64,000 bases of DNA from Planctomycetota bacterium (GTDB lineage Bacteria; Planctomycetota; UBA11346). Position numbers and translations under genes: made by a program. The notes under the pieces were generated by a model that did no database searches, had not been told where the DNA came from, and saw nothing but the letters and a program-made list of their open reading frames with translations. Position 1 is the first letter of the stretch, and every line of letters begins with the position of its first letter. The DNA lies in the NCBI GenBank assembly GCA_014193115.1, contig BJHQ01000012.1, positions 1 to 64,000 on the forward strand. The letters run 5' to 3'. Shown piece by piece: positions 26,392 through 35,021 of the stretch.

Positions 26392-27258
26392 TCAACGCGC
26401 GGCGCCATCCAGCACACCAAACACGCCTTGCTCGACATCGGCCTGATTGCGCCGGGCTTCACTGTCCTCACGGACGAAACCAAGGGTGACGCCATCGCCG
26501 GTGACCGTGGCGGTGATCGTGGTCCAGCCGAGGTACCAGGTCAGGGCCTGCTCGGTGGTCAGGTGGGGCATGCCCCAACGCCGCATGAATTGCTCGCGGG
26601 CCCGCTCCAGGGTCAGCCCCTTGGCAACCAGGGTCGCCTCGCCCAGCTCACCGTGGCGGAAGATCAAGGTCAGGCCGTCCTGGGGCGAGGCCGTAACCCG
26701 GTCCTTTTGACGATCGATGAGGACCTTTGCCAAGGCGCCGCCGGCCGCAGTCAGATCGAGCAGCTTCGCGCCCCACGGGATGCCGGCGATAGCGATGGTC
26801 TCCTTGGGTTGGGGGATGGTGTCGCCGGCCAGTGCCAGGTGTTCAGCCACCGTCACCACGCCAAGGTCGGCGAGCTGCTCGCCGCTCAGCCAGGTCAGCG
26901 GGATGGCAGGCAGCTGGACGTCTCCGGCAACCCGAGGAATCAGCGCCAACGTCACTGCGACCGTGCGGGTCTTTTCATTTTCAACCACGATCGGCGTGGC
27001 CAGTGAACGCCAGCGCTTGCTGTCGAGGGCGACCGCATTGGCCACCGCGGCGGCGATATCAATGCCCGGGATCTGCCGGGGCATGGTGGTGAACTCCAGC
27101 CGCACCACCTGGTTGAAGGCGATCTGCCGGCTCGACACCCGGGCGTTGACGAAGGCCCGCCGGGCGACGGGTTGGGTATCCGCCGGAGGATCCGCGGCGA
27201 ATGCCTGGACCGCAGCGAAGGGGACGGCAAGAGCGATGAGCAGAACGACCGGGCGCAT
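26392..27258 (-). CDS. Exported protein of unknown function, 288 aa
   Basis: A signal peptide (MRPVVLLIALAVPFAAVQAFAA) is followed by a region, VNARVSSRQIAFNQVVRLEFTT, that resembles the first immunoglobulin-like strand pair of BatD-type oxygen-tolerance proteins. Further strands end in RVAGDVQLPAIPLTWLSGEQLADL. No transmembrane anchor is seen at the C-terminus, unlike BatD. A late segment (LTLERAREQFMRRWGMPHLTTEQALTWYLGWTTITATVTGDGV) is not recognised. It is a single gene. The BatD resemblance is an impression, not a firm assignment. Confidence 0.6.
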   Translation of the reverse strand: MRPVVLLIALAVPFAAVQAFAADPPADTQPVARRAFVNARVSSRQIAFNQVVRLEFTTMPRQIPGIDIAAAVANAVALDSKRWRSLATPIVVENEKTRTVAVTLALIPRVAGDVQLPAIPLTWLSGEQLADLGVVTVAEHLALAGDTIPQPKETIAIAGIPWGAKLLDLTAAGGALAKVLIDRQKDRVTASPQDGLTLIFRHGELGEATLVAKGLTLERAREQFMRRWGMPHLTTEQALTWYLGWTTITATVTGDGVTLGFVREDSEARRNQADVEQGVFGVLDGAAR

Positions 27259-27608
27259 GGCTGGGATGATGGCGTCCGGGTTCCGCTGTCATGCCGCGAA
27301 CCACGGATCCCTGGCGGAGTGCTTCACCGTCTGTGCGGAAGGTTCCGGGCGATCCAAGCGGCGGCGACCAAAGCGGCGGCGATCCCAGTGGCTCCGATCC
27401 AAGTGGCGCGGATCAGGTCGCCATCCAGGGACGAACCCTGACCGTCGCTGAACACATCCTGAACCTTCGGCGTGGAAGATCGCCCGCGTGCCCACCTGCC
27501 GGACCGCTCCCATGCCGACAGGTCAGCCGCATCCGCTAATCGCGCCGGCGACGAGAGACAGACGGCCCGGATCGTCCTCGACCACGTCTTCCACCCTGGA
27601 GAATCGCC
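27259..27608. other. Intergenic region holding a 15-bp tandem repeat
   Basis: About 350 bases between the minus-strand exported-protein gene and the plus-strand helicase gene. Four to five 15-base units of the form GGCGATCCAAGCGGC run from 27348 to about 27422. On the plus strand they read GDPSG/GDQSG/SDPSG; on the minus strand they read ATWIG/ATGIA/AALVA/AAWIA. Promoters for both flanking genes should lie here. Confidence 0.55.
27324..27455 (-). CDS. Possible small single-helix membrane protein, 43 aa
   Basis: A GTG at 27455, preceded by GAAGG, opens 43 codons. They end in a hydrophobic helix (ATWIGATGIAAALVAAAWIA) and a basic tail (RNLPHRR), the usual topology of a small tail-anchored protein. 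The helix is encoded by the 15-bp tandem repeat. It may be a chance reading of the repeat; no homologue comes to mind. Confidence 0.25.
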   Translation of the reverse strand: MFSDGQGSSLDGDLIRATWIGATGIAAALVAAAWIARNLPHRR

Positions 27609-30600
27609 ATGAGCTGGGCAAACGACACGATCGATTCCTCCACGTCGCCCACCCGGCCGGCCAGTCCTGCGGTTGTACCGCCGACCCTGGGAGGCGATCC
27701 TGCGACCGTGACCACTGAGCACCTCGCTGCCGCCCGCCGGGACCTCCTTGACCTGGGGGTGAACCGCAACGCGCTGCTCAACTTCCGTCCGTCCCGCACT
27801 TGGACCATCGAATTGTCGGGAGAAAAAAGCAGTGATTTGTGGACACAATTGTTCGACAACGAGGCCACGTGCACCTTTCAGGCCGAGGAAAGCGCCGCCC
27901 GTACCGGCGACCGCGCCCTGGGCACCCGGCTGGCCGCGCCGGTCCTGGCCCAGCGGCTGCGCGGCATCGCTGAGCAGGCCGCCAGCCATATCGAGGAACA
28001 AGGCGTCAATGTCCTGCATCTGGCCTTGGGTTTCCTCCACTGGCGCGATGCTGAGGGCACGGATCGCCGAGCTCCGTTGGTGCTGATGCCGGTGATCCTG
28101 GAGCGCATGGGGGTCAAGGCCCGCTACGGCCTGCGCCACGCCGGAGAGGATCCCGCCGACAACCTCTGCCTGCGGGAAAAGCTGCGGGTCGAGCATGGCA
28201 TCGATCTCGACGGCTTCGCCGCGATGGATCCGGTGGATCTCGATGGGTGGGCCGAACAGGTCGGATCCCGGGTCGCCCACCTGCCGGGCTGGTCCGTCGC
28301 CATCGATGAGCAGGCCCTGGGCTTTTTCGCCTTCGGCAAGTTCCTGATGTGGCAGGATCTCGATCCGGCGCGTTGGCCCCAGGACCGCCAGCCAAACCAG
28401 CATGCGCTGCTGTCCGGGGTGCTCGCCGGCGGTCTTGCGTCGCCGCCGCCGGCCGTCGCGGCGGACGCCGATCTCGACGCGGTGCGCAAGGACCACCCGG
28501 CGATCGAGGTGCTCGATGCCGATTCGTCCCAGGCGGCGGTCCTCCACGAGATCGCCCGCGGCCGTTCGCTGGTGATCCAGGGGCCGCCGGGAACCGGCAA
28601 GAGCCAGACCATCGCCAATGCCATCGCCCAGGCCGTGGCCGGCGGCAAGACGGTGCTGTTCGTGGCTGAAAAGATGGCCGCGCTCGACGTGGTGAAGCGC
28701 CGGCTCGATGACCTCGGCCTGGGCGGAGCGGTGCTCGAACTGCACAGCCACAAGGCCGGCAAACGGGCGGTACTCGACCAGCTGCGCCGGGCCCTCGATC
28801 TGGGCGAGCCGGTGTTCTCGGATCTGGAAAAACCGGCCAGCGATGGCGTCGTCGCCAGGGACCGGCTGAACGCCTATGCCCAGGCCCTGCATGAGCCGGT
28901 GAAGCAAGGCGATGCCGGCAGCACCCGCAGCCCCTATCAGCTGCTCGGCGAACTGGTGGCGATCGACGCCCGGGGCCGACCGCCGGACATCGCCGACGGC
29001 GATTGGCAAAAACTCTCCGCCGACGCCTTCGCCGAAGCCTGCACCCTGGTCGAAGGCATGGAGGGCGTGCTCAGCCGGATCGGACTGCCTGCCGGGCATC
29101 CGTTCAGCGGCGCCGCCATCGACGCCATCTCACCTGGCGAACAGGACGTGCTCTCGTCCCGCCTGTCGGCCGTGTCCGGCGGCATGACCTCGTTGCTGGC
29201 CGCGGTGAACGATCTGGCTGGGGCACTTGGCGTGCCCACCGGCAAGGGCCTGGTTGGGGCGCGCAAACTGTTGGCGGCTGCCGCCTTGGCGGTGCAGGCG
29301 CCGGCACGGCTCGCCGACGCTGACGCCAGCCATCCCGACTGGACTCGCGACGCGGACACCGCCAAGCAGATTGCTGGCGAAGGCGCGGTGCTGACCGAAC
29401 TCAAGCTGCGTCATGGCGCCCAGGTGGTGGAAGAAGCCTGGACCACCGATCTCGGCGCGGCGCGGCACAGCATCGCCTCGTATGGGGATTCGTGGCTGCG
29501 TTTCTTCAATCCGGCCTATTTGCGGGCCCGGCGCCAGCTGCGTGGAGTGTGCGTGGGCGGCGTGCTGCCCGCCAGCCATCGCGACCGGGTGGCGCTGGTC
29601 GAGGCCACCGAGCGGGTGCGCAAGATCACCGCCGACCTGGCCCAGCGCGAGACCACCGCCAAGGCCGTGTTCGGCAGTTTGTGGAAGGGCCTCGCCAGCG
29701 ATTTCACCGCATTGGTGGCCATCGCCCAGTGGTGTGCAGCGGTCCATGCCGCGGTGGCCAAGGGCGAGCTGCCCAAAGAGCTGCTGGCCAAGGCCGGTAC
29801 CTGGGATCAGGCCGCTGTCGCCGCCGCCCGCGACCGCCTGGCGGCAGCGGTCGACGCCGTGTCCCGACCGTTGGCAGAGATTTCGGCGCAGTTGCGCTGG
29901 CAAGGCTCGTCCTTCGAGAAAGAGCCGCTGGCCACGCTGGCCGGGCGCCTCGACCGCTGGCGGGCCAACCTCAACACCCTCGATGACCATTGCCGGTGGC
30001 AGCGTCTGGCAGCCCATGCCCGCAACCTGGGCCTCGGCCCGCTGCTGACCGTCGCCGAGTCCTGGGACGAATCCGCCACCCGGCTGGGCGATTGCCTGCG
30101 CCGGGCCTGGTGCGGCCACTGGCTGGAGGTCGCCTGGCGCACCCGGCAGGCCCTGGCCTCCTTCGCCCCGACCGAGCACGAGGCCGTGCTCGACCGCTTC
30201 CGCCATGGTGAGGCCGCGGCCCTCGCCCTCGGCCGGGCGCGAGCCGCCCTGGCCCACTGGCAGCGCCTGCCCGGCACCGGCCTGGGGCTCGGACAGGTCG
30301 GCCTGCTGCGCCGCGAATGCGAGAAGAAATCCAGGCATCTCGCCATCCGCCAGCTGCTCGCCCAGGCGCCCCAGGCGGTCCAGGCGGTGTGTCCGGTGTT
30401 CATGATGTCGCCGTTGTCGGTGGCCGCCCACCTGGCGCCGCACGGTCCGATCTTCGATCTGGTGCTGTTTGACGAAGCCAGCCAGGTGCGACCGGTGGAC
30501 GCCTTCGGCGCCATCGCCCGGGCCGCCCAGGCGATCGTGGTGGGCGACAGCCGGCAGATGCCGCCGACCACGTTCTTCGACCGGTTGGCCGGCGGTGACG

Positions 30601-32357
30601 CCGATGACACCGACGAGGATGGCTCGGCGCCGCCGAACGCCGGGGTCGAGAGCATCCTCGCCCTGCTCCGCGCCCGGGGTCTGCCCGAGCGCACCCTCAA
30701 CTGGCATTACCGCAGCCGGCATCCCTCGCTGATCGCGGTGTCCAACGCTGAATTCTATGAGCGCCGACTGGTGGTGCCGCCCAGCCCGCTGCTCACCAGC
30801 GCCGCTCTTGGCCTTCAGCTGGTGCATCTGCCGGCGACGGTCTACGAACGCGGGGGCAGCCGGACCAATCCGAAGGAAGCCGCAGCGGTGGCCGCGGCCG
30901 TGCTCCTTCATGCCCGGACCACGCCGCAGCTCAGCCTCGGTGTCGTGGCGTTCTCGATCGCCCAGAAACGTGCGATCGAAGATGAACTCGCCCGGCTGCG
31001 CGCCGGTTCCCGGCCCGAGCCGACGGCAGTGGTCCCCGAGGATGGCTTTTTCGGCGCCCATCCATCCGAGCCCTTCTTCGTCAAAAATCTGGAAAATGTC
31101 CAGGGCGATGAACGCGACGCGATCCTGATCTCGGTCGGTTACGGCCGCGACGCCGAGGGCAAGGTCGCGTTGAACTTCGGACCCCTGACCGCAGCCGGCG
31201 GCGAGCGCCGGCTGAATGTGCTGATCAGCCGGGCTCGGGTGCGCTGCGCGGTCTACACCAATCTGACCGCCGACGACCTGGACCTGGGCCGGACCGATTC
31301 CCTGGGAGTGGCTGCGTTCAAGCGGTTCCTGGCGTACGGCGCCAGCCTGGGGCAGCCGATTGCGGCTGGTGCCGAGGGACCGGCGCAAGCGGCCGATCCG
31401 CTGCTGGATGACATCGCGGAATCCTTGGCAGCGCGCGGCTGGACGGTGTCTCGGGGAGTCGGCGATGCCAGCTTGCCGGTGGATCTGGCCGTGCGCGACC
31501 GCACCGATCCATCGCGGCACCTGCTGGCGGTGCTGGTCGATGGCGAACGCTGGCGGGCCGCCCGCTGGGCCAGGGACCGCGATCGGCTTCGCCCGGCGCT
31601 GCTCGAACGGCTCGGCTGGAAAGTCCACCGGTTGTGGTCGGCAGCCTGGCGCCGCGACGCCCAGCGCGAATTGGAGCGACTGCTCAACGCCCTGGAGCCG
31701 AGCCGCCGCAGTCCGGCTCAGCCGGCGCCGCCAGCCACGCCAGCTGCGCCAGCCACGCCAGCCGCGCCAGCGACGCCAGTACCGCCGTGGAAAAGGCGCG
31801 ATCCTGTCGGAGCCAGCGCACCGGTGCTGCCGATCTACCGCGAAGCGTCGCTGGACGTCGCCCTGGATGGCGAACTGCGCGATGCCAGCCAGGAAGCGGT
31901 GGCGGACTACCTGTCGTCGATCGTCGTCCAGGAGGCGCCTATCCACCGGGACGAGCTGCATCGCCGGTTCCTCGGCCTGGCCGGCAGCAAGAACGGCAGC
32001 CGGATCCAGCTCGCCATCGACGCCGGACTGGACCACGCCGTGGCCCGGCGCCAGGTCGAGCGGCGGGGAGATTTCCTGTGGAAACCCGGCCAAGCGATGG
32101 CCGACCCGCGTCAGCGCGCCTCGGGCAAACGGAGCGACCTGGTGGCTCCCGAAGAGTTCGCCGAAGCCGCGGTGGTGGCGATCCGCGCCGCCCTCGGTCT
32201 GAGCAAGGCCGATGCGATTCGAGCCGGCTGCCGGCTCATGGGATTCACCCAGGTGCCCGACGAGGTCCAGACCAGCATTGGGTTGGCGCTAGACCGCATC
32301 GTCGTTGCCGGCCGGATCGTGCCGGTCGGCGACGAACTGCGCGTAGCGGCGAGCTGA
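27609..32357 (+). CDS. DUF4011 SF1 helicase with Vsr-like nuclease and DUF3320 domain
   Basis: 1,582 residues. Order: a DUF4011-type N-terminal domain (residues about 35-270), helicase Walker A GPPGTGKSQT (about 324), Walker B VLFDEASQ (about 951), motif GDSRQMPP, WHYRSRHPSL (about 1032), NVQGDERD (about 1162) and RLNVLISRAR (about 1200). Then come an MTES_1575/Vsr-type endonuclease-like region (DLAVRDRTDPSRHLLAVLVDGERWR, LERLGWKVHRLWSAAW), a PATPAA repeat linker and a C-terminal DUF3320 domain (APIHRDELHRRFLGLAG, FLWKPGQ). This is a COG1112-like superfamily 1 helicase fused to a nuclease, an architecture often found in phage-defence islands. Here it stands alone. It may unwind and cut foreign nucleic acid; that role is inferred. 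Confidence 0.85.
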   Translation: MSWANDTIDSSTSPTRPASPAVVPPTLGGDPATVTTEHLAAARRDLLDLGVNRNALLNFRPSRTWTIELSGEKSSDLWTQLFDNEATCTFQAEESAARTGDRALGTRLAAPVLAQRLRGIAEQAASHIEEQGVNVLHLALGFLHWRDAEGTDRRAPLVLMPVILERMGVKARYGLRHAGEDPADNLCLREKLRVEHGIDLDGFAAMDPVDLDGWAEQVGSRVAHLPGWSVAIDEQALGFFAFGKFLMWQDLDPARWPQDRQPNQHALLSGVLAGGLASPPPAVAADADLDAVRKDHPAIEVLDADSSQAAVLHEIARGRSLVIQGPPGTGKSQTIANAIAQAVAGGKTVLFVAEKMAALDVVKRRLDDLGLGGAVLELHSHKAGKRAVLDQLRRALDLGEPVFSDLEKPASDGVVARDRLNAYAQALHEPVKQGDAGSTRSPYQLLGELVAIDARGRPPDIADGDWQKLSADAFAEACTLVEGMEGVLSRIGLPAGHPFSGAAIDAISPGEQDVLSSRLSAVSGGMTSLLAAVNDLAGALGVPTGKGLVGARKLLAAAALAVQAPARLADADASHPDWTRDADTAKQIAGEGAVLTELKLRHGAQVVEEAWTTDLGAARHSIASYGDSWLRFFNPAYLRARRQLRGVCVGGVLPASHRDRVALVEATERVRKITADLAQRETTAKAVFGSLWKGLASDFTALVAIAQWCAAVHAAVAKGELPKELLAKAGTWDQAAVAAARDRLAAAVDAVSRPLAEISAQLRWQGSSFEKEPLATLAGRLDRWRANLNTLDDHCRWQRLAAHARNLGLGPLLTVAESWDESATRLGDCLRRAWCGHWLEVAWRTRQALASFAPTEHEAVLDRFRHGEAAALALGRARAALAHWQRLPGTGLGLGQVGLLRRECEKKSRHLAIRQLLAQAPQAVQAVCPVFMMSPLSVAAHLAPHGPIFDLVLFDEASQVRPVDAFGAIARAAQAIVVGDSRQMPPTTFFDRLAGGDADDTDEDGSAPPNAGVESILALLRARGLPERTLNWHYRSRHPSLIAVSNAEFYERRLVVPPSPLLTSAALGLQLVHLPATVYERGGSRTNPKEAAAVAAAVLLHARTTPQLSLGVVAFSIAQKRAIEDELARLRAGSRPEPTAVVPEDGFFGAHPSEPFFVKNLENVQGDERDAILISVGYGRDAEGKVALNFGPLTAAGGERRLNVLISRARVRCAVYTNLTADDLDLGRTDSLGVAAFKRFLAYGASLGQPIAAGAEGPAQAADPLLDDIAESLAARGWTVSRGVGDASLPVDLAVRDRTDPSRHLLAVLVDGERWRAARWARDRDRLRPALLERLGWKVHRLWSAAWRRDAQRELERLLNALEPSRRSPAQPAPPATPAAPATPAAPATPVPPWKRRDPVGASAPVLPIYREASLDVALDGELRDASQEAVADYLSSIVVQEAPIHRDELHRRFLGLAGSKNGSRIQLAIDAGLDHAVARRQVERRGDFLWKPGQAMADPRQRASGKRSDLVAPEEFAEAAVVAIRAALGLSKADAIRAGCRLMGFTQVPDEVQTSIGLALDRIVVAGRIVPVGDELRVAAS

Positions 32358-32388
32358 AGCTGAAGCCGGAACCGGAACCACCGGGAGA

Positions 32389-33069
32389 TCAGCGCCCGAT
32401 CGGCCGGAATCGCTCAGGGGCCAGCACCGGGTTGTCTTCCAGGCGGTCGATGCGATGGCTGCTGCGTTTGCCTTGGCGATCTTCCAGATCCACCTGGGTG
32501 AGGCTCGAACCGTCGGGCTTCAGCTCGGCTTCGATCCGGGCCACGGGGTTGGTGTCGCTCTTGGCGGTCAGGACGAGGCGGGAGCGTTCAGCCGCCTCGC
32601 TGATCGAGAAATCCTCAGCCAAGGCTGTCAGATCGCCGCGCAGCAGCGCCGCCAATCGGCGCAAGTCGCCATCGTCGGCGCCGGCAGGCCGGGAGGTGAC
32701 GTCAGGCGGAACGTCGGCCAGGGTTCGCTGCAAATGCCAGCTGGTTGCGCCGTCGCAGTACCAGGCTTCCATCCACACCGGATCCACCGGATCGGTCAGC
32801 TCCAGCCGATAACGCAGCTTGCGGTCCGCGCCGGCGACCTGCGCTTCCAGGTGTCCGCGCAGCACGCTGGGCGGATCGCCGGCCACGGTCCGGGTGAAAT
32901 CGCAGGAAAATGCCGTGATCGCGGACCGGCTGGCGGCGAAGCGCTGGGCCAGACCGGTCACCGCAGGCGGCGCAGGTGCGTCCGGCTCGGCAGCGAACAC
33001 GCAGGCGATGCCCAAGACCAGGCTCAGGCTCAGGACAATGGCAACGCAGACCGGTCGGTGTCGGAGCAT
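32389..33069 (-). CDS. LolA-like outer-membrane lipoprotein carrier
   Basis: 226 residues with a signal peptide (MLRHRPVCVAIVLSLSLVLGIACVFAAE). The mature part fits the LolA/LolB half-barrel: LAQRFAASRSAITAFSCDFTRTV, then GHLEAQVAGADRKLRYRLELTDPVDPVWMEAWYCDGATSWHLQRT and the late ARIEAELKPDGSSLTQVDLEDRQGKRSSHRI. LolA-type proteins shuttle lipoproteins across the periplasm. The sequence is diverged, so it may be a related YukD-like or polyketide-linked variant. The start at 33069 gives a clean signal peptide. It converges on the helicase gene with 31 bases between. Confidence 0.65.
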   Translation of the reverse strand: MLRHRPVCVAIVLSLSLVLGIACVFAAEPDAPAPPAVTGLAQRFAASRSAITAFSCDFTRTVAGDPPSVLRGHLEAQVAGADRKLRYRLELTDPVDPVWMEAWYCDGATSWHLQRTLADVPPDVTSRPAGADDGDLRRLAALLRGDLTALAEDFSISEAAERSRLVLTAKSDTNPVARIEAELKPDGSSLTQVDLEDRQGKRSSHRIDRLEDNPVLAPERFRPIGR

Positions 33070-33173
33070 GTCGCCAGCCTGATCAGCAACAGCCCAGGGC
33101 AACCGCCGCTAGTCCGCAGTCCGCTTGCGGCCGTGACCGGTGGCGGACCATGACGAGTGAGGATGCATGTCCC

Positions 33174-33767
33174 ATGCCTGATGCCCTGGTGGTGCTCGCT
33201 CCTGGCGCCGAAGAAATCGAATTCGCTACGATCGCCGATCTGCTGGTACGGGCCGGGGTCACGGTAACCGTGGCGAGCGCTGGAGCGGAACCGCCGGCAG
33301 GAGCACCGCCAACCGTGGTCGGCAGCCGGGGAATCGTCCTCGGCGCCCACCGCATGCTCGATGCGGTGCTCGGCTCGACCCCCGATCTGCTCTATCTGCC
33401 CGGCGGAGGCGGCTCGGCGGAATGCTGCCGAAACGATCCGAGGATCCAGGATTTGGCCGAACGCCAGCTGCGCTCCGGCCGCTGGCTGGCCGCGATCTGC
33501 GCAGCGCCGACCGCGCTGATCCCACGGAAACTCTGCGCCGGCCGGCGGGTGACCTGCTTCCCCGGCCTGCGCGCCGAACTCGAACCCCACGCCGCTGCCT
33601 GGATCGACGCGCCGGTGGTGGTGGATGGCAATCTGGTCACCAGCCAGGCTGCTGGCACCAGCATGCATTGCGCCTTGACCCTCGTGGAGCGCTTGGTCGG
33701 GCCAGGAACCGCCGCCCGCATCGCTGCCCAAATCCATCTCCCGGCGACTGCGCCGGCAGCGGCCTGA
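33174..33767 (+). CDS. DJ-1/PfpI family protein (YajL/DJ-1 type)
   Basis: 197 residues. The nucleophile elbow LAAICAAPTAL carries Cys109, and the partner Glu lies in LAPGAEEIEF (residues 14-16). FPGLRAELEPHAAAWIDAPVVVDGNLVTSQAAGTSMHCALTLVERL is the standard DJ-1/YajL ending. Members protect against oxidative or carbonyl stress (chaperone or deglycase activity is debated). The start at 33174 gives the usual short N-terminus; an ATG at 33150 would add eight residues. Confidence 0.9.
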   Translation: MPDALVVLAPGAEEIEFATIADLLVRAGVTVTVASAGAEPPAGAPPTVVGSRGIVLGAHRMLDAVLGSTPDLLYLPGGGGSAECCRNDPRIQDLAERQLRSGRWLAAICAAPTALIPRKLCAGRRVTCFPGLRAELEPHAAAWIDAPVVVDGNLVTSQAAGTSMHCALTLVERLVGPGTAARIAAQIHLPATAPAAA

Positions 33768-33831
33768 ACGAGAAGCGCTGCTTCCGCTCTGCCAACCGAC
33801 CGTGATGATCCTGAGGACGAAAGCCTCCCCC

Positions 33832-34497
33832 ATGCGCCTCCTCGCCCTCGCCTTCTGCTTGCTGGCCTGCGTCCAAGCCGGTGCCAGCGATACGGTCAAC
33901 GATCTGCAAGCGGCTCTCGCAGGCGAGAACCGCGACGAAAAGCTGGCAGCGCTCAGCGCGGTCGGTGGTGCGCCCAAGGACAAGGACGAAGCTGTATTCA
34001 ATGCCCTGATCGCCGCGCTCAACGACCGTCAGGTGGGCACCGAAGCGTTGAACGCCTTGCGCAGCCGGGCCGGTGTCAGCCCGAAGATCGGTTCGCGGGT
34101 CCTGGGCCCCGGCTTTCCCGGCTATCCCGGAAGCGACTCGGCCTCGGACTGGGGCGCCTGGCTGGCGGAATGGAAAAAGGACAAGGCCCAGGCCGCCAAG
34201 CTCAAAAAACTTGAGGAAGACCTCAAGAAAAAAGACGCCAAGCCCGAAGCCAAGCCGGCTGAGGCCAAGCCCGAAGCCAAGCCCGCCGAAGAGGTCGCCG
34301 CGGCGCCGCCCGACGATCTCGGGAAGCTCGACCGCCTCACCTTCACCGACGGCGGCAGCCTGGTCTGCTACATCCGCACCCGCCGTCTCGATGCCGATGG
34401 CAAGCTGCTCTCGGTGCGCATCGTCCACGCCAATGGCGCCGGCGAAGAGACCATCGCCGCCAGCCTGATCACCAAGATCGAAGACGACATCCGCTGA
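33832..34497 (+). CDS. Exported protein with HEAT-like and Lys/Ala-rich regions
   Basis: 221 residues with a signal peptide (MRLLALAFCLLACVQAGA). Residues 20-70 form a HEAT-like helical pair (DLQAALAGENRDEKLAALSAV, NALIAALNDRQVGTEALNALRSRAG). A KPEAKPAEAKPEAKPAEE repeat at about 140-160 links to a small C-terminal beta domain (LDRLTFTDGGSLVCYIRTRRLDADGKLLSVRI). The stop overlaps the coaD start (TGATG), so the two are co-translated. No known family. A GTG/ATG pair at 33802/33805 is an alternative start. Confidence 0.65.
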   Translation: MRLLALAFCLLACVQAGASDTVNDLQAALAGENRDEKLAALSAVGGAPKDKDEAVFNALIAALNDRQVGTEALNALRSRAGVSPKIGSRVLGPGFPGYPGSDSASDWGAWLAEWKKDKAQAAKLKKLEEDLKKKDAKPEAKPAEAKPEAKPAEEVAAAPPDDLGKLDRLTFTDGGSLVCYIRTRRLDADGKLLSVRIVHANGAGEETIAASLITKIEDDIR

Positions 34498-34967
34498 TGC
34501 GAGCCCTGTATCCGGGCAGCTTCGACCCGCCGCACCTCGGCCATCTCGATCTGATCCGCCGGGCGGCTTCGGCCTGCGAACAGCTGGTGGTCGGCGTCGC
34601 CCGGAACCACGACAAGCAGGCCGCCCATCCGATCGAGCAGCGGGTCACCTGGCTGACGACCCTGACCGCCGACCTGCCCGGCGTCGAGGTCGTAGCGTTT
34701 TCAGGCGCCACCGTGACCTTCGCCAAGGAACGTGGCCTGCGGGTGCTGATCCGCGGCTTGCGCAATCACGCCGATTTCGAGGCCGAACAGGCGATGGCCA
34801 CGGTCAACCGCAGCCACGGCTGCGACACCCTGTTCCTGATGACCGATCCGCTCCATGCCCACGTCAGCAGCCGCCTGGTGCGGATGGTGGCGGCCGCTGG
34901 GCTGCCGCTGGCAGAGCTGGTGCCAGCGGTCGTGGCGGCGGACATCGCCCGATCGGTAGCGAAGTAA
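34497..34967 (+). CDS. coaD: Phosphopantetheine adenylyltransferase
   Basis: 156 residues, the normal length. It makes dephospho-CoA from 4'-phosphopantetheine and ATP, the penultimate step of coenzyme A synthesis. The nucleotidyltransferase motif GSFDPPHLGHLDLI is at residues 7-20, RGLRNHADFEAEQAMA near 84-99 and the late HVSSRLVRMVA replaces the usual ISSSxVRE. The one-base overlap with the upstream gene (TGATG) indicates an operon. Confidence 0.93.
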   Translation: MRALYPGSFDPPHLGHLDLIRRAASACEQLVVGVARNHDKQAAHPIEQRVTWLTTLTADLPGVEVVAFSGATVTFAKERGLRVLIRGLRNHADFEAEQAMATVNRSHGCDTLFLMTDPLHAHVSSRLVRMVAAAGLPLAELVPAVVAADIARSVAK

Positions 34968-35021
34968 GGAAGCGCCCTGGTTCCCTTGGCGCAGCGGTAT
35001 TTTGCCGGTTAATCCTGACCG

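Noticed and set aside
29130..32093. 987-aa minus-strand frame
   Set aside because: It is antisense to the helicase, whose Walker and other motifs are unambiguous on the plus strand.
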